Shown piece by piece: positions 1 through 6,132 of a stretch of DNA of 10,211 nt. The notes under the pieces were generated by a model. The model saw only the letters and a program-made list of their open reading frames with translations. It did no database searches and was not told the DNA's origin. Made by a program: the position numbers and the translations under genes. Positions within the stretch are counted from its first letter, which is position 1, and each line of letters opens with the position of its first letter. The DNA comes from Bacteroidota bacterium (lineage in GTDB: Bacteria > Bacteroidota > Bacteroidia > Bacteroidales > Cfx3-03). The DNA is taken from contig JAUZOX010000063.1 in assembly GCA_030706265.1 (NCBI GenBank), positions 1 through 10,211 of the forward strand, read 5' to 3'.

Positions 1-900
1 CCCTAAGATTTCGTTTGCATTCATAACCGTAACAAATGCCCTCGGATCAATTTGATGAATGAATTCCTGCAAAATCGGCACTTCCCTGCGACTTACAACC
101 GTGAAGATAATGGTCTTCGCCTCTCCCTTGTACATTCCTTTGCCGGGAATATACGTGCCGCCACGTTCCATATCCACGATTATTTTCTCCCTGATCATCT
201 CGTAATGATCTGAAATGATTAACACGGTCTTGTCATAGGTAATCCCATCCAAAACCACATCAATCACTTTACCGGTGACAAAAATGACAATCCAGGAGTA
301 TAGCGGAATTCGCCAGTCCCTAAAAACCACAACCCCCAACAACACGATGCATGAATCAACATAAATCATCAATGTACCCAACGGTAAACGCGTATATTTG
401 GCAATGATCATGGCGATAATATCAGAGCCGCCGGATGTCGCTTTTGCCTTAAAGATAAGCCCCAGCCCAAAACCAATGATGACCCCGCCGAAAACGCACC
501 CCATGAATACTTCGTTCTTAAGCCCCAAAGGATCATTATTCCCTACCAGGATAGTCAGCATATCCATAAAGATCGAAGAAAGCACGAAGCCGACAACTGT
601 TTTAACACCAAACCTCGGTCCCAATATTTTGATGCCGATGATCGTAAGCGGCACATTGAGAATCAACCCGAATAAACCGACCGGAAATCCTCCATCGGGA
701 CTGAGTTCTTTTGGGAAAAGACCAAGTGTAAGGTGGTGTACAACAATTCCGATGCCATAAACTCCCCCGGGGACAATATCATACGGATTGATAAAAAATA
801 CGAATCCGACAGCCAGAATAAATGCACCAAGAATAGTTAATCCATAAGATATGAACCACTTACGTGAAAACAATTTATCTCTATATTGAATACTGGTCAT
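1..900 (-). CDS. YitT family membrane protein (DUF161 + DUF2179), C-terminus cut by window edge
   Basis: The minus strand is open from the ATG at 900-898 to base 1 (300 codons) with no stop, so the gene continues past the left edge, probably by only a few residues because the usual C-terminal end of the family is being reached. Residues 17-225 hold several hydrophobic segments with the family hallmarks NPYDIVPGG (38-46) and ATSGGSDII (154-162), which fit the YitT/DUF161 membrane domain. Residues 225-300 form a soluble DUF2179 domain (TYDKTVLIIS, then GKGMYKGE and NANEILG). Family members are inner-membrane proteins of unknown biochemical role; proposals of transport are unproven. The ATG follows an AAAAGG stretch 8 nt upstream and a plausible promoter. 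It is transcribed away from the neighbouring plus-strand locus, so it is not part of that operon. Family assignment is firm; function is unknown. Confidence 0.93.
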   Translation of the reverse strand, partial: MTSIQYRDKLFSRKWFISYGLTILGAFILAVGFVFFINPYDIVPGGVYGIGIVVHHLTLGLFPKELSPDGGFPVGLFGLILNVPLTIIGIKILGPRFGVKTVVGFVLSSIFMDMLTILVGNNDPLGLKNEVFMGCVFGGVIIGFGLGLIFKAKATSGGSDIIAMIIAKYTRLPLGTLMIYVDSCIVLLGVVVFRDWRIPLYSWIVIFVTGKVIDVVLDGITYDKTVLIISDHYEMIREKIIVDMERGGTYIPGKGMYKGEAKTIIFTVVSRREVPILQEFIHQIDPRAFVTVMNANEILG

Positions 901-936
901 TTCATGCCTTTTATTAACCCACAATGAAAGAACGAG

Positions 937-944
937 CAAAGGTA
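937..944 (-). promoter_or_regulatory. Probable -7 element for the YitT gene
   Basis: On the minus strand this reads TACCTTTG, a perfect match to the Bacteroidota -7 consensus TAnnTTTG, 36 nt upstream of the ATG at 900. The expected -33 TTTG is only approximated by a TTTTT run about 17 nt further upstream. The location and orientation suit the only minus-strand gene here; a start site has not been shown. Confidence 0.5.
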
Positions 945-1358
945 TAAACTTTTCCGGGTATAAAAATGCAGATTGAATCCGTCGATCAATATTATCATGA
1001 ATAAGAAAAACAATGAGCCCACGAATATAACAATCTGATCATCTGCATAATATGTCGTCTATTTTTTTTTACAATATTCAATTCCAAAACATACCATCCC
1101 GACTTTAAACTTAAATTTTTAATGCTAAGGGTTATTGCATTATCAATCAGCTTATTTATTTAATCGGGGAAAAAAATTCTTCTATGATTTCTATTTCCCG
1201 TATTACCTTTTCTTTTTTTCTGGATTAAGACTAAGAATTCCTGCACACCGAACATTATGCTAATCTTTAAATGAGAGCCTCTATTTTGGCGTTGAATGGA
1301 ATTATTTAAAACAATTTAACCATGCATTAATTATTCATAATCAATATTTTAATTCAGC
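945..1358. other. AT-rich spacer without a recognised gene
   Basis: This stretch separates the divergently transcribed YitT gene and the lipoprotein gene. I see no ORF with coding character, no RNA gene and no strong terminator. It contains homopolymer T runs (around 1062-1070 and 1209-1217) and a CTATTTTGG (from about 1281) that is one base short of the TAnnTTTG consensus, so a promoter for the plus-strand locus could lie here but is not clearly visible. Confidence 0.6.
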
Positions 1359-1371
1359 ATGAAACAAACAT
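1359..1371 (+). repeat. Short direct repeat ATGAAMCRARCAT, copy 1
   Basis: The sequence is ATGAAACAAACAT, 45 nt upstream of leader element 1. Two related copies lie at 1832-1844 (11 of 13 bases shared) and 1866-1878, again upstream of leader elements. It may be an operator-like site or part of a larger duplicated leader; this is inferred from repetition only. Confidence 0.4.
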
Positions 1372-1403
1372 ACCTGAAAACATCAATACCGATGATCTTT
1401 TGC

Positions 1404-1447
1404 ATGCGAGTTCCATACGACCGATTTAATCAAATTATTTACGTATG
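1404..1447 (+). promoter_or_regulatory. Leader repeat element 1, ending at the lipoprotein start codon
   Basis: The element begins with ATGCGAGTTCCATACGACC and ends at the ATG of the lipoprotein gene. The same 19 bases recur exactly at 1934-1952 in front of the next gene, and the 3' part (AAATTATYTACGKATGAA) is also shared. CATACG at 1414-1419 is the perfect complement of CGTATG at 1442-1447, giving a 6-bp hairpin with a 22-nt loop that would pair the start codon. The element also carries a 14-codon reading frame beginning MRVPYD, whose TGA overlaps the lipoprotein ATG (ATGA). It could be a translational control element or a protein-binding site. The repetition is directly seen; the role is inferred. 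Confidence 0.55.
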
Positions 1448-1816
1448 AAGTTAGTAAAATCCATTATAGCATTGCTACTTGTTATGCTGGCCAGCAATTC
1501 CTGCTTCAAGGATGACTCCCGTCCGTACAATGAAAGGCAATCAAACACAACCGCCATAGACAACCTTTCAGTATCGTCGAATTTTGATTGGAAGACAACC
1601 AAAAAATATCAGCTGACGCTCAAAGGAAATTTAAGCCGGGTGGTTAAAATCGCTTCGATGGAAGACACCGTATATCAAAAGGTATTTTTAAAGGCCGGTA
1701 CGGATTGTGTTTCGACCATTAGCATACCGGCAACTGAAGACAGTATTCAACTGATATATAATAACCAGAAAATAAAACTATTACTATCGGGCTCTACGTT
1801 AACCTATTCCTTTTAA
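1445..1816 (+). CDS. Small surface-exposed lipoprotein resembling the N-terminal module of LruC-domain proteins
   Basis: This 123-residue protein starts with a lysine and a hydrophobic core (residues 7-16), then LASNSC with the lipidation cysteine at residue 20. The -3 position is Ser, so the lipobox is relaxed, which is tolerated in Bacteroidota. Immediately after the cysteine come F-K-D-D, which match the Lys-Asp/Glu-Asp/Glu lipoprotein export signal known from Capnocytophaga and relatives and predict display on the outer face of the outer membrane. The mature part has NFDWKTTKKYQLTLKG (about residues 46-61) and a Thr-Ile-Ser-Ile-Pro segment followed by DSIQLIY. As I recall, this pattern is typical of the region preceding LruC domains in fused Bacteroidota proteins. 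The LruC-domain gene begins 159 nt downstream on the same strand. I infer a partner or anchor role. No Shine-Dalgarno is visible; the start lies at the end of a repeated leader. Confidence 0.85.
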   Translation: MKLVKSIIALLLVMLASNSCFKDDSRPYNERQSNTTAIDNLSVSSNFDWKTTKKYQLTLKGNLSRVVKIASMEDTVYQKVFLKAGTDCVSTISIPATEDSIQLIYNNQKIKLLLSGSTLTYSF

Positions 1817-1831
1817 AAAAGGATATCGGAT

Positions 1832-1844
1832 ATGAAACGAGCAT
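1832..1844 (+). repeat. Short direct repeat ATGAAMCRARCAT, copy 2
   Basis: The sequence ATGAAACGAGCAT lies 16 nt after the lipoprotein stop codon and matches copy 3 (1866-1878) in 12 of 13 bases, with a 34-bp spacing between their starts. It precedes leader element 3 by 49 nt, close to the 45 nt seen between copy 1 and leader element 1, which suggests that a larger leader unit was duplicated. Confidence 0.4.
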
Positions 1845-1865
1845 GATTACAGATCATAAACAAGA

Positions 1866-1878
1866 ATGAACCGAGCAT
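1866..1878 (+). repeat. Short direct repeat ATGAAMCRARCAT, copy 3
   Basis: The sequence ATGAACCGAGCAT sits just upstream of leader element 3. It differs from copy 2 by one base. Its function is unknown. Confidence 0.4.
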
Positions 1879-1880
1879 TT

Positions 1881-1923
1881 ATGCAAGCTCTATACGACCA
1901 ATTAATAAAATAATAACCGTATA
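1881..1923 (+). promoter_or_regulatory. Leader repeat element 3, diverged orphan copy
   Basis: ATGCAAGCTCTATACGACC matches the other two leader elements in 16 of 19 bases. The hairpin is kept by a compensatory change: TATACG (1891-1896) pairs with CGTATA (1918-1923), where element 1 has CATACG with CGTATG. The loop is 21 nt. Where the other copies have a start codon, this copy has ATA, and no gene follows before element 2, so it appears to be an orphan or a tandem regulatory copy. Confidence 0.45.
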
Positions 1924-1933
1924 AAAATCTTCA

Positions 1934-1978
1934 ATGCGAGTTCCATACGACCATTTTAACACAAATTATCTACGGATG
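1934..1978 (+). promoter_or_regulatory. Leader repeat element 2, ending at the LruC-protein start codon
   Basis: This copy has the same 19-base head as element 1 and the same tail running into the start codon. CATACG (1944-1949) faces CGGATG (1973-1978), so the stem has one mismatch and a 23-nt loop. Here the ATG at 1934 happens to be in frame with the gene, adding 14 residues (MRVPYD...) before the signal peptide. Because element 1 carries the same head out of frame with its gene, I treat 1934-1975 as leader and not as coding sequence. Confidence 0.55.
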
Positions 1979-4900
1979 AAAAAACATCTCCCTTTTTTAT
2001 ACAGATTGAGTCTCACGTTGATAGCAGTTTTCGCATTTTCTTCGTTTACGGTGGCTGGTTTTTCCCATTTAAAAATCGAAAGAAACAATGCTTTAAGTTA
2101 TTTCGTAAAAAAGAGTGAGGTATCCAGCCTGCTATCTCAAGCAGCATCCCCAATTTCGAGTCTTTCAGGAGGTACTTTTACCGGAACACAGCTGGCAATA
2201 TTAAGTACGACCAGCGCTGGTGCCAGCATCCGCTATACAACCGACGGAACCGATCCTTCATCAACAACAGGGACGCTTTACACCGGACCTATAACCATTA
2301 GCAACAACACCGTATTAAAGTCTATAGCCTTTGGACCGGGTTATACCGATAGCCCCATAGATATTGAAACTTATTTCATCAATTGCGAAACGCCGGTACT
2401 ATCACCCGGTACCGGAACCTACGACAACGGACAACACGTCACGATGTCTACAGCTACTGCCGGAGCTACGATTTATTACACAACAGATGGAAGCGCCCCA
2501 ACCGCTTCAAGCACGCCATATAGCAGCAGAATCACATTGAATGCCAACGCCGTTTTAAGAGCAATTGCAATTAAAGCAGGAATGAACAACAGTGAAATCA
2601 CGACTGAAACTTATACAATCAAACCGGTTGTTGCTTCTCCAACCTTTTCACCGGCTGCGGGAACCTATAATGCAGTACAAAATGTGGTAATTTCATCAGC
2701 GACACCCGGTGCATTAATTTATTACACAACCGATGGAAATACGCCGACTACAACCAGCACCTTGTACACCGGGCCAATCACGGTTGGGACAAATCTTACA
2801 CTTAAGGCCATCGCCGTTATGAACGGCATGACAAACAGTGCCGTTACTTCCGCATCCTATGTCATACTTCTTCCGGTTGCAACTCCAACTTTTAATCCGC
2901 CGGCCGGAAATTATACCTCCGTTCAAAATGTTGCAATTTCTTCAACCACCCAGGGAGCAACCATTTATTACACAACCGACGGCACCGCTCCGACATCGTC
3001 AAGTCCTGTTTATGTCGGGCCTATTACTGTCGGTACCTCTTCCCCCATTAATGCAATTGCTGTAAAAAGCGGCATGAGCGATAGTCCGGTAGCTACAGCA
3101 GCTTATAATATTCTCTTACCTGTAGCTGCACCAACTTTTACTCCTCCTGCCGGGACTTATTCTTCTGCCCAAAATGTCACAATTGCTTCCACTACTCCAA
3201 ATGCAACAATTTACTACACCACCGACGGCAGCAATCCGACAACATCCAGCCAAATTTATTCAGGCCCCATCACCATAGGAACAAATACGACCCTGAAAAC
3301 CATCGCTGTTAAGAATGGTATGAGCGACAGCCAGATCTCCTCTGCAACCTACGCTATTCAGTTGCCGGCTGCGGCACCTACCTTTACCCCTGCAGCCGGA
3401 ATATATTCTTCGGCACAAAATGTAACCATTTCATCGGCTACACTCGGTGCAACGATATATTACACCACTGATGGCAGCATGCCAACTACGGCAAGTATGC
3501 TATACACGGGACCTGTTAACATTGCAATCAATACCTCATTGAGAGCGATTGCAGTAATGAATGGTATGACGAATAGTCAGGTAACCACTGGAAATTACGT
3601 CATTCAATTACAAGTTGCGGCTCCGACAGTCGACGTACCCGGTGGAACTTACAATGCTGCTCAGAAAGTCACGCTAAACTCAGCAACGCAAGGTGCAACA
3701 ATTTACTACACGACCGACGGAAGCACCCCAACCACATCAAGCCCCGTTTATACAGGATCGATAACGATCAGCGCAACTTCCACCTTACAAATATATGCAG
3801 CAAGAAGTGGAATGATGGATAGTCCAATAACCATTGTTAATTATACTATTATTCCTGCAGTTGCAACCCCGACGTTTAATCCTCCTGCAGGATCATATTC
3901 CACGGCGCAGGATGTCACCATTACAACTGCAACCCAGGGTGCAACAATTTACTACACTACCGACGGTAGTATTCCAACCTCATCTGGCCAGCAATACACC
4001 GCACCTCTGCATATTGGATCTACAACTACCCTGAATGCCATTGCAATAATGAATGGCATGACAAACAGCAATGTTTCTACCGCCCATTACACCCTCCAGC
4101 AAACAAAAACGGCAAATCCGGTCTTTAGCCCGGCCCCAGGCATTTATGCTTCACCACAGACGATAACGATAACGAGTTCAACGGTAGGTGCTACCATTAA
4201 ATACACCACGGATGGCTCGACGCCTTCTCAAACTAATGGCATACTTTACAGCTCACCCATCCCGATTAGCACCTCAACTTCCATTAAAGCAATTGCTTAC
4301 ATGACCGGATACGGTGATAGTGACGAGGTTGACGCAGTTTATACCATTTCACCAGGCAATACCGATTCCGATGGTGATGGCGTTATAAATGCAGAAGATG
4401 AATATCCGCTCGATCCGGCCCGGGCATTTAACAACTTTTTTCCTGCAAAAGGATTTGGAAGCCTGGTATTTGCAGACAATTGGCCGCTCAAAGGTGATTA
4501 CGACATGAACGATATGGTTATTGATTATCAGATCAATCAGGTATCCAATGCAAACAATGAAGTCACCGACATTAAAGCAAAATTCGTTTTACGCGCAATT
4601 GGTACTACAAAACATAACGGATTTGCCATAGAGCTCCCCGTTACTCCCTCACAAATATCAAGCTGTGTAGTCACCAGAACAAGCGGCAATTCTATTCCAT
4701 TGGGGAACATCGTGCTTAACACTAATGGGCTGGAAGACAGCAATAACCCTAAAGCAGTCGTCATACTGTTTAATGACGGATTTAAACTATTTCCTCAACA
4801 AGCCACGGATACCATCATCAATACATCGCCCGATAAAGCCTGGTTAACTCCGGATACTTTAAATATGACCATAAATTTTGTTCAACCTGTTAGCATGGAA

Positions 4901-5251
4901 ATATTTGCCGATAGCCGGATATACAATCCATTTATCTTCACCAATAAAACTCGGGGTAACGAAATTCATTTACCCGATTTCCCTCCTACTTCTCTCGCAG
5001 ATGCCAATTTATTCAATACCGGCGACGATGCATATAATCCCAGCATCGGCAGGTATTACAAGACTGCCAAAAATCTTCCCTGGGCATTAAATATTTATGG
5101 TCATTTTGATTACCCGATCGAGAAAGTAAGTATTCATGAAGCATACTTACATTTTGCAGATTGGGTTCAGAGCAATGGCGTACTTTTTCCAGACTGGTAT
5201 CTGAATAAAAATAATTATAGAAAATCAACTATTGTTTATACCCATCAATAA
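1976..5251 (+). CDS. Exported protein with nine chitobiase-C-terminal-like repeats and a C-terminal LruC domain
   Basis: I choose the ATG at 1976 and not the in-frame ATG at 1934 because it begins a clean signal peptide (MKKHLPF, hydrophobic core to residue 24, likely cleavage after TVA at 27), and because 1934 lies in a repeated leader. The product is 1091 residues. Residues 56-790 are nine tandem modules of about 82 residues, each with a YTTDG core at 87, 168, 250, 332, 414, 496, 578, 660 and 743, fitting the chitobiase/beta-hexosaminidase C-terminal-like (Fn3-associated) family of beta-sandwiches. No catalytic domain is present. DTDSDGDG-type calcium-binding residues (797-808) introduce the LruC domain (DUF4842; to 1091), with its GDYDMNDMVIDY signature at 840-851. 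It has no lipobox cysteine and no recognisable type IX secretion C-terminal domain, so anchoring may depend on the upstream lipoprotein. An adhesive or structural surface role is inferred. Confidence 0.92.
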   Translation: MKKHLPFLYRLSLTLIAVFAFSSFTVAGFSHLKIERNNALSYFVKKSEVSSLLSQAASPISSLSGGTFTGTQLAILSTTSAGASIRYTTDGTDPSSTTGTLYTGPITISNNTVLKSIAFGPGYTDSPIDIETYFINCETPVLSPGTGTYDNGQHVTMSTATAGATIYYTTDGSAPTASSTPYSSRITLNANAVLRAIAIKAGMNNSEITTETYTIKPVVASPTFSPAAGTYNAVQNVVISSATPGALIYYTTDGNTPTTTSTLYTGPITVGTNLTLKAIAVMNGMTNSAVTSASYVILLPVATPTFNPPAGNYTSVQNVAISSTTQGATIYYTTDGTAPTSSSPVYVGPITVGTSSPINAIAVKSGMSDSPVATAAYNILLPVAAPTFTPPAGTYSSAQNVTIASTTPNATIYYTTDGSNPTTSSQIYSGPITIGTNTTLKTIAVKNGMSDSQISSATYAIQLPAAAPTFTPAAGIYSSAQNVTISSATLGATIYYTTDGSMPTTASMLYTGPVNIAINTSLRAIAVMNGMTNSQVTTGNYVIQLQVAAPTVDVPGGTYNAAQKVTLNSATQGATIYYTTDGSTPTTSSPVYTGSITISATSTLQIYAARSGMMDSPITIVNYTIIPAVATPTFNPPAGSYSTAQDVTITTATQGATIYYTTDGSIPTSSGQQYTAPLHIGSTTTLNAIAIMNGMTNSNVSTAHYTLQQTKTANPVFSPAPGIYASPQTITITSSTVGATIKYTTDGSTPSQTNGILYSSPIPISTSTSIKAIAYMTGYGDSDEVDAVYTISPGNTDSDGDGVINAEDEYPLDPARAFNNFFPAKGFGSLVFADNWPLKGDYDMNDMVIDYQINQVSNANNEVTDIKAKFVLRAIGTTKHNGFAIELPVTPSQISSCVVTRTSGNSIPLGNIVLNTNGLEDSNNPKAVVILFNDGFKLFPQQATDTIINTSPDKAWLTPDTLNMTINFVQPVSMEIFADSRIYNPFIFTNKTRGNEIHLPDFPPTSLADANLFNTGDDAYNPSIGRYYKTAKNLPWALNIYGHFDYPIEKVSIHEAYLHFADWVQSNGVLFPDWYLNKNNYRKSTIVYTHQ
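2141..4353 (+). repeat. Nine coding tandem repeats, mostly 246 bp (82 aa)
   Basis: YTTDG-coding segments recur at 2234, 2477, 2723, 2969, 3215, 3461, 3707, 3953 and 4202. The middle seven intervals are exactly 246 bp and the outer ones are 243 and 249 bp. The protein repeats are similar (APTFTPPAGTY, GATIYYTTDG, LKAIAVKNGM) but the DNA has diverged by many synonymous changes. The array is therefore old and under protein-level selection; the outermost repeats (1 and 9) differ most. Confidence 0.85.
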
Positions 5252-5292
5252 ATAATATATGATTTCATAGATCAATATATCACTAGATTTCG

Positions 5293-5329
5293 AAAAGGAT
5301 TGTCTTGCAAAATGGCAATCCTTTTTTTT
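5293..5329 (+). terminator. Rho-independent terminator after the LruC-protein gene
   Basis: AAAAGGATTG (5293-5302) pairs perfectly with CAATCCTTTT (5316-5325); the stem can extend inward by a T-G and a C-G pair. A run of eight T residues (5322-5329) follows. It lies 41 nt after the stop codon at 5251 and ends the lipoprotein and LruC locus. Confidence 0.88.
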
Positions 5330-6132
5330 GTTACTGCTCTTTTAAACTTACATAATAATCTGATTCACAGACTCACCGATTAAAAACCAAGACCACCCCT
5401 AAAACATTGTTAAAGCCGAACATGAAATTCAAGGTGCCTCATCCTAAATATGGTTTACAGGGTTACCTTTAATTCCCCTAAATCCGGTCTTTTATTCCCC
5501 TTTAAAGGTAGTCATCTCCATAATTTCAGGGTATTTTCAGTGTGTTTTCTTCCCCGTTATTCCCTAGCAGTTTGGTATCTGTATAGTACCAATAGATGGG
5601 ATATCCCCGGGAGAAAACTCCCCGAAAATACCTGGATATTACCCGATTAACCTGAATTATAGGAGAATAAAAGAATGATATTCTTCTGATAATATGTCGG
5701 TTTACAGGAGTAATTTTTTTAAAGAATCCATTAGTACTGTTCAGAACAAAAAGGATTTATACTGGAAATGTCACAACTATTGAAGACCAATCCTGGCGAG
5801 ACAGATGCTGCAAGCCGATGTACAAAAAAAACATTTTTAAATCCGCATATCTATCTGTATTATTTCTTTAAGAGACCCAACACATCGACAGCACATGGTT
5901 TATCGATCATTATCCAAAATTCATTGACACACCAAGCTCTAAGCAAATATAATAAACTGAATATCAATGGAACAATAATGAATCGCGGTGAAGGATTTAA
6001 ACCGGGGCACATTCCAAACAAGTTAATTGTAAAAAGCAGCATTTCGGTGCCTCAAAGAATCAGAAATTTGATCGTATTACTGTTTCAAATGAGGTAACCT
6101 AAAATGCTACTTTCCAATCAGATAATATGATT
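5330..6132. other. Long spacer with short palindromes, no convincing gene
   Basis: This region lies between two convergent genes. I see a perfect 10-bp palindrome GGGATATCCC (5598-5607), next to a hairpin GGGAG-AAAA-CTCCC (5609-5622), and a similar GGATATTACCC at about 5634-5644. The reading frames here (5450-5650 and 5768-6097) show no signal peptide, domain or clear ribosome-binding site. The region may contain remnants of lost genes, but I recognise no family. Confidence 0.5.
5768..6097 (+). CDS. Doubtful small ORF, 109 aa, no recognised family
   Basis: An open frame runs from an ATG at 5768 to a TAA ending at 6097. The predicted protein has no signal peptide, transmembrane helix or motif I can assign. 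A segment around residues 45-75 (IIIQNSLTHQALSKYN, then NRGEGF) has a faint resemblance to the ATP-binding region of histidine kinases, but invariant residues and spacing are not right, so this may be chance or a highly decayed fragment. It stands alone between a terminator and a convergent gene. I list it only because no better gene occupies this stretch. Confidence 0.15.
   Translation: MSQLLKTNPGETDAASRCTKKTFLNPHIYLYYFFKRPNTSTAHGLSIIIQNSLTHQALSKYNKLNINGTIMNRGEGFKPGHIPNKLIVKSSISVPQRIRNLIVLLFQMR

Noticed and set aside
398..760. Plus-strand open frame of 120 codons
   Set aside because: It lies entirely antisense to the well-supported YitT gene, and its protein has no recognisable features.
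1934..1975. In-frame N-terminal extension of the LruC protein starting at ATG 1934
   Set aside because: These 14 codons are part of a leader sequence duplicated in front of the lipoprotein gene, where the frame differs; the signal peptide starts at 1976.
2714..5228. Several open frames of 66-75 codons on either strand inside the LruC-protein gene
   Set aside because: They are shadows produced by the repetitive coding sequence.
5450..5650. 66-codon plus-strand frame
   Set aside because: It has no signal, domain or ribosome-binding site; its composition is that of noncoding DNA, and a palindrome cluster falls within it.
5452..5708. GGTTTACAGG occurring twice (5452-5461 and 5699-5708)
   Set aside because: A 10-base match within an 800-bp spacer is not far from chance, and the flanks do not align.
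5860..6042. 60-codon minus-strand frame with hydrophobic content
   Set aside because: It overlaps another doubtful frame, has no recognisable motif, and has no sign of a start signal.
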